From: Symsagittifera roscoffensis
Taxonomy: Eukaryota; Xenacoelomorpha; Acoela; Convolutidae
Reading direction: 5' to 3'
Length of the DNA stretch: 64,000 nucleotides
NCBI RefSeq assembly: GCF_963678635.1
Contig: NC_087063.1
Location: 50,167,220 to 50,231,219 of the forward strand
The notes under the pieces are model-generated. The model did not search any database, was not told the DNA's origin, and saw only the letters and a list, made by a program, of their open reading frames with translations. Each line of letters opens with the position of its first letter. Positions within the stretch are counted from its first letter, which is position 1. This document shows positions 1 through 10,221 of this stretch, piece by piece. A program made the translations under genes and the position numbers.

Positions 1-900
1 CAATATGCTTCGTTTATGTTCATTGCTACTATCATTCTTCGAACAGGTTCTTTTGCGAAAACATCCTCTCGTCGCCCGCTTTGTACTCCTGCAGTTGCGA
101 GAAAAGTTTTTGGTACTCTTTCGATGTAATTGTAAGTTGCCGGGTTCTTCAACAAAGTTTTCTTTCTGTTGATGAGAGAAATAGTCAGTCACAGTCATCT
201 TTCTGACATAGAGATTAGCTTCGACTATTTGAACCTTGTAGTGTTTAGCTGCATCTTCAGATATGACAACAAGATCTTTAGGAGAACGTCTAAGAGACAA
301 TCTTATTGTCACACCGCTAAGTAGGTGCTTGTCACACGATAAGAAGTCGCAAGCAATTTTACCAAATAGCTTCAGCTCGTTCGAGGCCGCAACGAGACCC
401 TTTACGATCCGTAACATCCTCAGCTCTCCTTCCATTACCGTCAATGGCTGATGGGTTTTCTTCATAATAATAACTTTGACAAGGTAAAACATGTTTTCTT
501 GGCATCATTACTGTAAGAAAACTTGGTCTTAATAAAGATTTTATGGGCAAAATTAGCGTTGGTAGTTGATTTTTTCTCACCATTCAGCGACAGTGTACAC
601 TCGGAAAATAATGAAGATAAAGGATTGTTAACAAAAGACGGCGTATCTCTTTTTCCGCATCTTGGCATGTGTTCGAAGCACGGTTTCATTGTTTCGAACA
701 ATTTGTGCAACTATTTCCAAACGAGTACGTTGAAGATCGATGAAGTTATATCCTTCGCCGAGTACTTCAAACTCGAGCATAGGAACATCAGGAGAGTAGG
801 AAGGTCCATTTTTTTGGGTAAATTCATTTCCAAAAGTGACAAGTAAAGGCGGTTTCTCCAATAAGTCCAACGAGCTAAGAGTTGCTTCACTCGGGATTAA
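1..900 (-). pseudogene. Polinton/Maverick major capsid protein remnant (double jelly-roll), 3' end outside window
   Basis: Seen: minus-strand frames give the pieces PMLEFEVLGEGYNFIDLQRT (about 785-725), SLFSECTLSLNGEKKS (about 615-570), FSYSNDAKK (about 515), then a stretch with GVTIRLSLRRS (about 330-300) and VEANLYVRKM (about 225-195), and PVRRMIVAMN near the window edge. The pieces lie in different frames, so at least two frameshifts and a stop break the gene. Known: this order (P-x-EF near the start, LFS-x-V-x-LN, YSxDAKK, late LYVRK) is typical of the major capsid protein of Polinton transposons, annotated in many invertebrates as F54H12.2-like. Inference: a dead capsid gene, last in the order of a minus-strand Polinton. 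The C-terminus continues beyond position 1. Confidence 0.75.
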
Positions 901-959
901 ATTAGAAATCTTTTTTAACCCCTGTAAAGAAATCGGAGCGATTTCTCTGTGCAGTTAGT

Positions 960-1690
960 TTTCTGGGAATGAGTTTTTTAAAATCCAAATTACTAAACAC
1001 TTTACGATGATTCGGTTCAATTGTACATGCGGAACCGTTTTTCACTCGACGATTTGTATCAATGACTCGTAAAAGGGGTGCTCTTGTGTCTCATACTTTT
1101 TGATAATGAATTATATCCAGGTAAGCATAAGCTGAGTACCAGCACATACAACAACGGGATAGCCAGCAACAAGATCTTGGGTGAATGTGCTATGTTTCGA
1201 GCTTCCTTTTTTGTAACCTATATGATAGCCAGTTCCATCTCTGACTCCTTTGAATCCAAGTATACTAGGAATATGCGGGCTCGAAAAAAGTTATACCTTC
1301 CCAATAATGCAGCCTTAATGAAAGATGTTTGGGGATTGGATCTATTACGTAATCCATTTTCTTTAACTCTGTCTTTCGATGAATCTCATCCAGTATTCGT
1401 TCAATGCTCGTATACTCTCCTTTTGTTAGTTTCGCTGTTTTTCCAAGGTAAGGCCTGGAGATCTTGTCTTTCTCAAATTTCATGCTTGCTCTAACATGAT
1501 CTTTTTTGTAGTACACAATGTTGTTGTCAGTTACGTTGCTTATCTGAGTAAGCAAGGTAATTTCTGTAACTGCTACTCACCATTCACCTTGCAAATTTAT
1601 TTCTTCACTCAGGAGGTTGTTTTTGAAAATTGGCCAGACTGCTATCTTCAAAAACGTTCATTGATGCAGATGAAACTAGGGTAATTGTAA
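960..1690 (-). pseudogene. Polinton minor capsid protein remnant
   Basis: Seen: minus-strand frames read NNLLSEEINLQGEW then VAVTEITLL (about 1635-1550), then LTKGEYTSIERILDEIHR (about 1430-1380), then TFTQDLVAGYPVVVCAGTQL (about 1170-1110). Stops and frameshifts separate them. Known: Polinton minor capsid (penton-like) proteins begin with a short region of the type 'L...I.L.G.WEVALTEI', followed by a G-Y-Y-x-S/N-I-E-x-L motif and a later Y-V-Y-x-D-I segment. Inference: decayed minor capsid gene directly upstream of the major capsid gene on the same strand, the usual neighbour order in these transposons. Alternative: another virus-like ORF with the same fold; I think this less likely. Confidence 0.6.
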
Positions 1691-1699
1691 TTGTAAAGG

Positions 1700-2500
1700 A
1701 AGGGGGAACGTTATGGGTGAAAAGGCTGGAAGTGTCCTCAGACATGGTTGCTGACAATTTCTCCTTCTGCAGAACGCAAATTAGTTCAGACTCGTAAAAG
1801 TTTCCCTCAGTCGGATCTCTGTTGGAATCAATCAGATTGTATTTTGGGGGATTTCATATTGGTATGTCAAAAACTTCAAACACTTCATCGGTGAACGATT
1901 GTTTGTAACCCTTGCGATAAGGTATGTCTACTTTGGCGAGTCCAACATAATTACCGACATAAAGTTTTGGACGTCGAACTAATTTCAATGACTGTTCTGC
2001 TCTTAATGAAATCAGGCGAGGAACATCTTTTTTAGTTTTTTTGTTTGGTGCAAGATTTGTGACAGGATTTGTTCTCGAATTAATTGCTTTGAAAAAATCT
2101 TATAACTAAGATTTTTCAAAGAACGGATGTTTCTCTCAGCGAATGCAGGCTTTTTCTCGCTCTCTGTGCTATATGTTTTTATGCCTTTCTTTTTACATAA
2201 TGCTTCGAAGGACCCTTTAAACTCTGTGCCCTTTTCCACCCATATTTTTTTCGGTTGTTTTGTCGTTATCATTAGTTTAAACGGTTCTGCTGTTGTGGTA
2301 GCATACTTTGATTTCAAGGGTTGCACTTTGAGATAGCGGGACATGCAGTCAACTGCAACAAGCAGATACTTAACATCATGGTTGTACTGGGCAAGCTTAT
2401 CAACAAAGGCCAGATCTAATGACCAGATTTCGTCGTTAAACTATGACCTTGAGTCGCGGCATTTTTCGGATGACAGTTCGATATTTTCGGTAAGCAGGTT
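1700..2500 (-). pseudogene. Polinton retroviral-type integrase remnant, catalytic Asp changed to Glu
   Basis: Seen: minus-strand DEIWSLDLAFVDKLAQYN (about 2432-2380, first catalytic Asp in SLDLA), MSRYLKVQPLKSKYA (about 2344-2300), IWVEKGTEFKGSFEALC (about 2250-2200), AFAERNIRSLKN (about 2140-2107, the catalytic Glu), and a C-terminal PKLYVGNYVGLAKVDIPYRK (about 1965-1905) followed by KQSFTDEVFEVFDIP. A stop after about 1860 and frame changes break it. Known: the rve integrase core uses D-D-E; Polinton and related integrases have W-x-D-K/R-G-T-E-F around the second Asp and a chromo/SH3-like tail with KKGYKxSFTDEVFEI. Here the second Asp is Glu (VEKGTEF). Inference: dead integrase of the same element as the capsid genes downstream. 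Confidence 0.75.
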
Positions 2501-2598
2501 TAGTATGAGGGAAATGTTTAATTTATTTTCGCGGCAAATTGGTTGCTTTTATCAAGTTGTTCACACTACCAAATAACGCGGGAGCTTTGTCACTGTCT

Positions 2599-3220
2599 TT
2601 AGTTTTCATCAATTTTTCTTAAACCTTGGTAATTTTCCCATTGTTTTGTTTTCGTCTTCGTCTTTCCTGACGTTGGAGAATCTGAATTGCTATAAGGCGT
2701 TCCGTACGAGTGAGAGCCTTCTTCTGACTCTTTTTCACGATTTGGTTTTGGGTTTTCTATTGTCGCTATGGCTTTTTCTTTTTTGTTTTTTTTACTTCTC
2801 GTAAGGTTTGCACTACTTCTTGCCTGCCAAGCGGGGGATGCTGGGTGTGTTCTTGAGGGTCCGGGTTCTCGTCTCTCTTGAGGGTTAAAAGACGCTGACT
2901 GAACCACGTGTTGGGAATTTTGATTTTTTACCAGCTTTTCATTTAAGTTGAGAGCAGTTAAAATGACAATGAACGCAGGATTGTGTGGTTTTTTTGTTGG
3001 TTGTTGTATGTCGTATAAAAATACTCCAGCTTTAAGTCCTGTTTGTACTTTATCCACATTTATCACCTCATTGTCATAGTTTATGGTTACTCTTTCTGAA
3101 TTTTTTACGATTTCAAGTATGGTTTTTGCTCTAATAAATTTCTTGTCCTCTAAAACCTGTAACCGTCCCAAAATACTTTCGGTCTGACTATCGTTTTTCT
3201 TTTCTAATATTTCATCTTAA
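2599..3220 (-). pseudogene. unrecognised Polinton-associated ORF (TG-x-K..YDIQQPTKK) upstream of integrase
   Basis: An open stretch of about 200 codons. The first half (about 3220-2960) is compact: FIRAKTILEIVKNSERVTIN, then TGLKAGVFLYDIQQPTKK. The second half is low complexity, basic and polar (PGPSRTHPAS, KKNKKEKA, PTSGKTKTKTK). No ATG sits at the 5' boundary of the open frame (it begins in a TTG codon), so the true N-terminus is further upstream or lost. It lies just upstream of the integrase remnant on the same strand, so it probably belongs to the Polinton. I do not recognise a domain; a nucleic-acid-binding role for the charged tail is only a guess. Confidence 0.45.
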
Positions 3221-3699
3221 TCACGTTCGACCTTTACTTCTTCATCGTTTGTTTACAGTTCAAGCTGTTCTTGTTGGGGCTCACCCTTTACCGTAATTGT
3301 TTTCTTCATTGCAGTAGTCTTACTGGTGTGAGGAGATAATTGGGGTCTAAGCCGGTTAAGGTCAGATAGTTAAGCGTTTTTTTTTGTTTAATAGCAATAT
3401 CGTGAAGAACACGTGCTGTTCAACATATCAGTGTTTCGGAATTAGAATGTTTTCTTCAGCAGTCATAATTAAGTTGTGAATTACTTGTAACAAAAATATA
3501 GTATTTGCCGCACTAAATGAAAACCTTCTTCACTCAAAATAATTGCACGTTTTTTGACAGCACCGGTTTTTGGAGTGATTAAGTATTTGTATCCTGTCTC
3601 GAACCGTTGGATATTTGTTATTTTAACGGGTACGTTTCCATTAATTACATTGAGCAAAAATTCACAAATAAGAGTTATGATCTTGCGATTTGAAGTTTT

Positions 3700-4475
3700 T
3701 CTAATAATCGTCTTAGTTGGTCAGGTGTCAGTTGTACCATTTGCCGCAGAATAGACACCTTTTTCTTTTTCATTTGTGATTGGAGTAGTCTCTGCTTTAG
3801 ACAAGGGTATATAAAAAACAGTTCGCCCAGGCCGTGTGATATTTGAACAATATCTCAAACATTCTGATGTGCGGAGGTCCAAGTCGATTAGAAGATGTCC
3901 AAAAGAGCCTCTCGTAGCTAAACTGTAACAGCTTTTCAAAAATTTTGATGCATTCATTTGTCTTCCTAAAAGATCTAGTTGCTGAACGACAAGAGGCGAT
4001 TTGAACAGAATAATATGTTAAGTGTTCAAATCAATCTTACGCGACCATCGACTTCAACTTTGTTGAAACAAGTTATGCTTAACATATATTACATCTATCC
4101 CTCTATGTCTACCCGCTGTCGCTAATCGAACAAATTCCTTGCCATTATAGATGTCTTCACTTGAATCAGCAAAAATTAGAAGAACATTTTCAAAATTTCT
4201 TAAAGATTTATATTTAATTAGTGAGAAGACATTTTTTCTGAGAACGCAGGTTGCATCTCTTTGTAAAGATTTAGAATGTTTCCGATTTTAGGGTTAAAAA
4301 TATTTCCTGTCAAAAACTTAAAAATTAACTCAGTTTTCCCGGATCCTGAGGGTCCCGCTGTCGCCATGAAAACTCTTGTCGAAGTATCAATCACTTTATT
4401 CATATGTTCGGTTTTGGTGATCCGTAACCAACCAAGTCGGATAAAATTGAAAACCAAACTGAAATTTCTTCGCAA
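3700..4475 (-). pseudogene. Polinton A32-like (FtsK/HerA-type) genome-packaging ATPase remnant
   Basis: Seen on the minus strand: Walker A in FMATAGPSGSGKTELIFKF (about 4375-4315), a Walker B-like strand ENVLLIFADSSEDIYNG (about 4190-4140), GRHRGIDVIYVKHNLFQQS (about 4115-4060), HIILFKSP (about 4020-3990), and a C-terminal GHLLIDLDLRTSECLRYCSN (about 3900-3840) ending PGRTVFYIP. In-frame stops follow FQQS and precede HIILF, and a frame change lies near 4220. Known: Polintons encode an A32-type ATPase thought to pump DNA into capsids, with GPSxSGKT, a hydrophobic strand ending in DD, and T-x-I-I-L-F-K. The usual second Asp after LLIF is replaced (FADSSED). Inference: dead ATPase of the same Polinton. 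A second partial copy lies at 10.3-10.6 kb. Confidence 0.72.
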
Positions 4476-4479
4476 CTGA

Positions 4480-4684
4480 ATTTAGTGACAGAAAGTTTGA
4501 GAATGCAGAAAGTTAGTAAAATTAGAATTACTACCATTTGCGCAACAAACACTACTTCAGACCATGGCAAAGTTACATTGTTACAAAACTTCACTGATTT
4601 TTTTTCACTGTTTGTCTCATTATAAACAAACTCTGTTACTAATGTCGCGTCAGGCTCATCTACTGCTGCTGCTGTTTCTGACAT
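4480..4684 (-). CDS. small single-pass membrane ORF of the Polinton
   Basis: An ATG ORF starts MSETAAAVDEPDATLVTEF and carries one clear membrane segment (WSEVVFVAQMVVILILLTF, residues about 42-60), with a short basic tail after it. The frame stays open to 4400, where it overlaps the start of the ATPase in another frame. The same ORF is present, frameshifted, at 10.63-10.83 kb. It belongs to the Polinton by position. Small membrane ORFs are common in these elements but I cannot assign a function. It might still be intact here, since no stop interrupts the membrane region. Confidence 0.45.
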
Positions 4685-4728
4685 TTGATATCTGATTTAT
4701 TCTACAGACTGTGTAAGACTTTTTCTCA

Positions 4729-5061
4729 CTATAAATGAAGCTTGTACAAAAACAATAAATTGAATAAGTATAATGAACAGTACAAAATTTCATAACGTGT
4801 GAAGTCTCTATCATTTATGTCATGCATTTCTAGAACAAAGTTTGCTGGGACATTTGCAGTTCTTTCATAGTTCAATATTTTCTTCACAGTATACTCTTTC
4901 ACTATCCTCTTAATCTCATCTGGCAATTCACTGCTGTTTAGATCCATCTGAACTCCTGGCTGACGTTTGGATACTAAGACTAGTTCGGGAAGATATACTC
5001 CTCGCTTGCTGGCTAACATTTCTGATAAACTTGAATCTCTGGAAGTATACAAATTGATCAA
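4729..5061 (-). pseudogene. unrecognised Polinton-associated ORF
   Basis: A 110-codon open frame without ATG at its 5' boundary. Contains GVYLPELVLVSKRQ, then SSELPDEIKRIVKEYTVKK and MHDINDRDFTRYEILYCSLY. It is conserved as a second copy at 10913-11095, where the part between the Q/P-rich piece and GVYLPEL is deleted. That the two copies keep the same frame over most of its length suggests real coding ancestry. No family recognised. Confidence 0.35.
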
Positions 5062-5299
5062 TAACTGGAAAAAATCTCTTTAATGTAGACAACTCTTCTT
5101 CGAAAATTATTATTTGCTCCTTCCTCTGAACAATTTGGCCGCTGCAATCAAAACGCTCTATTCTTGTTGTGAAAATTTATTATCACCCTCTGGAGTCATC
5201 AACACACAAAGCATTGAAATTGGTGATGGATATGTCTCCACTTTCGCCGATCTCTCGCTGTTGTTCATTTTTCAACCAATCATAAAAAAAACTTAGCTT

Positions 5300-5640
5300 T
5301 TCTTCAGGGCACAATGATTCCTGGAGTTGTAATGAGGTATATGTCTATTGAAAGTTGGATGTTTTTTGAAAAATAAGTTTTCAAACCGAGGACAGCCCAA
5401 ATCATCTAGGTTTTCAACCTTTCGGTTCAAGTATTTGGCCAAAAATTATGTCTTTTCTTTTCCTTTAGCGTAAAAAACGGCACTGGGTTTTCTCAACACA
5501 AAAGACTGAAGTGTTTGATTCAGTTTTATGTAAAGATAATTACCGTTTTCCCAATGGAGACCGTGTAAATAGTTTTTTAACCAGTTGTAAGCTTCTTGTT
5601 CGAGCTTTGGTAGTATATTGAAATTCACTGGAGGTAACAA
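5300..5640 (-). pseudogene. unrecognised Polinton-associated fragment with KGKEK motif
   Basis: Minus-strand frame reads NWLKNYLHGLHWENGNYLYI, then KPSAVFYAKGKEKT (about 5490-5447). Past a stop the frame goes on with KYLNRKVENLDDLGCPRFEN and a late CALKK. The pattern KG-x-EK, then NLDxLGCP, then a C/H-rich end occurs in uncharacterised proteins of transposons and large DNA elements in invertebrates; I recall it only as an unnamed conserved region, possibly nuclease-related. Position and strand tie it to the Polinton. Confidence 0.35.
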
Positions 5641-5815
5641 AAATGAGTCAGTCGCTGTAGTCTGAAGTTTTTATTGCTAATTATTTAACCACAAAAGCGT
5701 TTTTATTGTAACAAAAGTCTTCCACGTCAAGCACAACTGATTTCTCGCTTAGCATTCTAGTTAATGATAAACTTCTGGTTTTTCAACTTAATGAAAAGGC
5801 AGAACGCTATTCCAC

Positions 5816-6730
5816 TCAAATATCCCAATAAGCTGTTGTTACAGTTCCAGGGCAACCAGTAACAGTATGTGGGACCCTGTTGATAAAAATCGTGTATAAA
5901 TCTGGCCGCATCGTGCAAATAGCGTGCAACCGTACAATTTTGGATTTTTTCAAGTATTTGTGCAAGGAAGATTTATCAATACCAATCAAGCCACCATAAG
6001 GTCTCAACCTAATTAAACTGTCGTAGTTAAGATTATCTGAACTAACAAAAAACATAGAACACGCAGCTAGAAAATAAATTCGTCGGTTTGAATTGTCAGG
6101 ATAAGTTTGTTTCAAAGACGTATAACTTTTGTGAATTGTTTTTAAATCAATAGGAGTTACTCTGCTTTTTTGCAAATTCCTTGTTTATTTTTTCCAACAC
6201 CTGTTCAACCTGCTGAATTTCAAGCCAATGGAAATGAAAGTGACCTTGCAGATCCCATTTAGACTTATTAAGATAACGGTGGTAAATAATTGAATAAACC
6301 ATCGGAAACCTTTTGTATTTTGATAGCTTGTTGAAACATAGACGGATTTTTCTCTCCAAGTCTTCATCAACCCATATTGAGTTAAAATCAAACAAATAGT
6401 CAATTACGTTTTCATAATGAGCAATATTCAAATTGCTCACACTACCATATTTTTGTTTTGTAGAAATGCACCAAGAGATTTGTTGAAGCTCACTCGAATA
6501 AAATTGTTCTTTGAAAATTAACTCTTACTCTTTCTTTGAATTTTGCTTTGCCCTTTCGAGAACGGCGACCTAGCGTTCATCACAAAACTCGGAAAATGAG
6601 TTTTTTTCTGCGTATGACAACACTCTTAATTGTAAATGTTCATTATCAATATCTTCAGTACACCAAGTTTCCTCTAATTTCATTTCTCTTATTTCAAAAA
6701 TTGACAAGTTTATCATTTGGTGTATTTTGC
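5816..6730 (-). pseudogene. unrecognised Polinton-associated gene remnant
   Basis: Three open pieces on the minus strand follow one another: about 6727-6580 (EIREMKLEETWCTEDIDNEH), 6440-6147 (NVIDYLFDFNSIWVDEDLER, then YSIIYHRYLNKSKWDLQG) and 6175-5816 (PIDLKTIHKSYTSLKQTYPD, then LIRLRPYGGLIGIDKSSLHK and RLHAICTMRPDLY). They overlap or abut with frame changes, as expected of one gene of about 280 codons broken by indels. No family recognised. A 108-bp part of it (5901-6008) recurs inverted at 7371-7478. Confidence 0.35.
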
Positions 6731-6791
6731 CCAGAAACGGCCGCCGCCTTTGGAGAGTTAATTCAATTTACTGCCTTTTCACCATAAAATA

Positions 6792-7370
6792 TAGGTCAAC
6801 TTAAGGAATTAGCTTACTGCTGCCAACAGTTAACCTACGCTGCCAAAATCGCTGGTGAATTTTTATTATATACCATAAAAATCAATTCCCCGTTCACTAA
6901 CAAGTTTCAACTAGGTCGAAAGTTCATTTGCCCGAAACAAATATAACAATTAATATGATTCATATAATTAACCAGGACCAATAATTAGTACCCTAAAATT
7001 TCAAATTAGAAAGAATTTTGTATCGTGTCCCTTGTTGTTAAGCAAGATCCTAAGAAGGGGTCTTCTGCTTTTAAGGTGGAAAATTTCTTTCGTTTACAAA
7101 ATCCTAAGATGAGAGTCCTCCAAGAAAATGAGGACCCCTTTCCTTGGATTTTGCTTTACGTGAGTACCCCCACCCTAGGAAAGACCCCCCATTAGGATCC
7201 GAGACACGATACAAAACTACTACCATCATTTTTTTAGCTTAGTTGTTGATGCATTCTAAAAGCTTCCTAATCGTTCCTAAATAGTTGAATATCCAAGTTT
7301 AAGATATCGCATTTCCCGCGATTAGGGGCCAGCGTTTCATTCCTAAAGAGACTGAGCAAAAATTCTTAGT
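6792..7370. repeat. 579-bp repeat, copy 1 (non-autonomous element with internal hairpins)
   Basis: Begins TAGGTCAACTTAAGG and ends AAAATTCTTAGT. A second copy of the same length lies at 7479-8057. Inside it the segment TTTTGTATCGTGTCCC (about 7017) faces GACACGATACAAAACT (about 7202), and ATCCTAAGATGAG faces a GGATTTTG region, so the centre (7015-7220) can fold back on itself. No coding capacity. The form suggests a short foldback or MITE-like element; I could not find clear terminal inverted repeats or a target duplication. Confidence 0.6.
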
Positions 7371-7478
7371 TTGAGACCTTATGGTGGCTTGATTGGTCTT
7401 GATAAATCTTCCTTGGACAAATACTTGAAAAAATTCAAAATTGTACGGTTGAACGCTATTTTGCACAATGCGGCCAGA
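7371..7478 (+). repeat. inverted 108-bp copy of Polinton gene fragment 5901-6008
   Basis: Reads TTGAGACCTTATGGTGGCTT on the plus strand, matching the reverse complement of 5901-6008 with several substitutions. It sits exactly between the two 579-bp repeats, so a Polinton scrap lies in opposite orientation to the rest of the element. Confidence 0.7.
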
Positions 7479-8057
7479 TAGGTCAACTTAAGGAATTAGC
7501 TTACTGCTGCCAACAGTTAAGCTACGCAGCCAAAATCGCCGGCGAATCTTTATTATATACCAGAAAAGTCAATTCCCCGTTCACTAACAAGTTTCAACTA
7601 GGTCGAAAGTTCCTTTGCCCGAAACAAATATAACAATTAATATGATTCATATAATTAACCAGGACCAATAATTAGGACCCTAAAATTTCAAATTAGAAAG
7701 AATTTTGTATTGTGTCCCTTGTTGTTAAACAAGATCCTAAGAAGGGGGTCTTCTGCTTTTTGGGTGGAAAATTTCTTTCGTTTACAAAATCCTAGGATGA
7801 GAGTCCTCCAAGAAATTGAGGACCCCTTTCCTAGGATTTTGCTTTACGTGAGGACCCCCACCCTAGGAAGGACCCCCCATTAGGATCCGGGACACGATAC
7901 AAAACTACTACTATCATTTTTTAGCTTAGTTGTTGATGCATTCTAAAGGCTTTCTAATCGTTCCTAAAAAGTTGAATATCCAAGTTTAAGATATCGCATT
8001 TCCCGCGATTAGGGGGGAGCGTTTCATTTCTATAGAGACTGAGCAAAAATTCTTAGT
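7479..8057. repeat. 579-bp repeat, copy 2
   Basis: Direct copy of 6792-7370, same length and orientation, with scattered substitutions and small indels. Contains the same facing GTATTGTGTCCC / GGACACGATACAAAAC pair. Downstream DNA (8058-8640) holds AACGGTAAAAAACGG short repeats at about 8110-8150 and no recognisable gene. Confidence 0.6.
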
Positions 8058-8640
8058 ATGAAGATTTGAGAAAGTTCACTTTGAGAACATTTCGCAAGGA
8101 AAACGGGGAAACGGTAAAATTTGACGGTAAAAAACGGTAAAAAACGGGGTCTCTGAAAAAAAAACTGCTAAAATTTACTCAAAGTTGCTTACCTATGTTA
8201 AAATGTAACAGTTTTTAGAAACAGGTGAACAAAAATCCTCACTGGCTTTTGACACAGCAGAAGTCAGCCAGCCACATTTCAGTAAAATGTTTGATCAAAC
8301 TGGTTTTTAAATGCATGAATGACAAAACGTGTGCTGTAATTGTACTCTGAATGATATTCCGAAGACATTAACGCCAGGCATATTTTTTCTCCGGCAGTTT
8401 TCGAATTTTAAGACTTTAATCTGCCTGAAAAAAAATGCTGAGCTCGAAATGAAAAAAAAATATGTAGAAATGGCTACCATTTTTTGTGAAGTCATACTCA
8501 AATCTTCACCTAATTTGAAAACTGTCAATCGGGCCAATTTGCGACAACTAAACCGCAAAAAATTTTCAATTTTCTATTAGCCCGCGCTGTTAATGTGATA
8601 TTTGAATCTCGCTCAGGAACAATTATAAATTGAGCAAGCG

Positions 8641-9240
8641 CAGCCGGTTACACTGCAAGTAGCGCAGATTGTTCCGACCATAGTCTTAAAAATTACAAAA
8701 AGAAAGTTTTCTTTTAAAAATAGTGTTGATTTTTTTTCTGCGCGTTGTGATAAAAATATCTAAACAAAAAAGTACAAAATAGGCAGTTTCGACAGTCATA
8801 GTAAAGTAGACTAAATGAAAAACAATTTTTCTTGAAAAATTCGTTAAAAATATCAAATCTTATTTACAAACTTTGAAGTTTTTGATTCCCAAATTGGCGC
8901 TAACAATCTATAAAAAGTAATTTAACTCAAGTAAACTAAATTTTCACGGCTTAAATTACGCATGATTAAACTATTTTAAGCCTGCATGCTTACCTTATTA
9001 AATTGAAATTAGACTGAAAACCTAAATTTTCAGACTGGTTTTTCTCGACACGGCAAAGTTTTTCAAATCTTTAAAATGTTGTTTGAATCACGACTAAAAA
9101 AAACTTTAATTTGTATTATCACTCAACCCAGTCCGATTATTTTTGTGACTGCTGATTTTGCGTGGAATAAAAAAAGGGAAAAAAACTAAAACACACCCAA
9201 ATACAAAGTTCCTCCACATATTTCAAATGGCAGGAACAAT
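8641..9240. repeat. dispersed ~600-bp repeat family, copy A
   Basis: Starts CAGCCGGTTACACTGCAAGT and ends near TTCAAATGGCAGGAACAA. Shared landmarks with copies at 26998-27570 and 56434-56950 are GTTCCGACCATAGTCTT near the start and GATTTTGCGTGGAA about 500 bp later, in the same order and orientation. Non-coding. Probably an old transposon family. Confidence 0.6.
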
Positions 9241-9380
9241 TAGGGCGCGCTAATTGATCCCACATATTGCTTAAGACAAGACTAATGTTAACACGAGGGT
9301 GCATCACTGAATATTTCTATTGCCCTAAAACAACGTGATGAAAATTTTGTTGGCATATTGACCAAATGTCCGAAAAAAAT

Positions 9381-9850
9381 GAAACAATTTTTCTATATGT
9401 TTGTTCATTTAACTCCCACATTTTAAGGCAGTCTGCTAACGTGCTAAAAGCACCAAATTGCCAGCTTCAATTCAATTTTGAAGGAATTAAATTGCTGGTT
9501 AAGAGAGCATTATTTTCCGTTACAAACATTCCAAAATGGCCAAGCAGTAATTTCAATTCCTTCTTGATTGTAAAAAAAATCAATCACAAACAAATGAACT
9601 TTTTTCTGACAAAGAATTGAAACAATTTTTCTATATGTTTGTTCATTTAACTCCCACATTTTCAGGCTGTCTGATAACGTGCTAATAGCACCAAACTGCC
9701 AGCTTCAATTCAAATTTGAAGGAGTTAAATTGCCGTTTGAGAGAGCATTATTTTCCGTTACAAATATTCCAAAATGGCCAAGCAGTAATTTCAATTCCTT
9801 CTTAATTGTAAAAATAATCAATCACAAACAAATGAACTTTTTTCTGACTA
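9381..9850. repeat. 238-bp direct tandem duplication
   Basis: Two copies start at 9381 and 9619 with GAAACAATTTTTCTATATGT. Both carry CTAACGTGC/ATAACGTGC, CCAGCTTCAATTCAA and CCAAAATGGCCAAGCAGT, in the same order. A few substitutions separate them. An open frame of about 70-84 codons in each copy is kept by chance of the duplication; nothing in it looks like a protein domain. The following DNA (9850-10220) shows nothing recognisable. Confidence 0.7.
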
Positions 9851-10221
9851 GTTTTGAAAAATATTTGGGCTCCGGATGTTTTTACTGGTAAAGACAAATT
9901 TCCACTTTTAAGCTAACAATTTTCAACGGAATTTTTAGAAATCATTCGAGAGGTATTATTGTCCTGAGCTCAACTTCAAAAAGATTTTTCTTCTGTGATC
10001 TCAAAGCAACTTTTATTAAACTGTTTGAAAGATATTGATGTCCTTTAGCGAAAAAAGGATAACTAAAATTCTAGATATTTATGCAACCAAAACCATAGCT
10101 AGAAATTAAATCTCTATTTTTTAAAGCTTCAAAAAAAAAGCTTTCAATAAAAGTGAAGCAATCGATATCGAGCCGTATTTTTTGGTCTTGCTTTGTTAAT
10201 GTTTGGTCTTGCTTTGACAGC

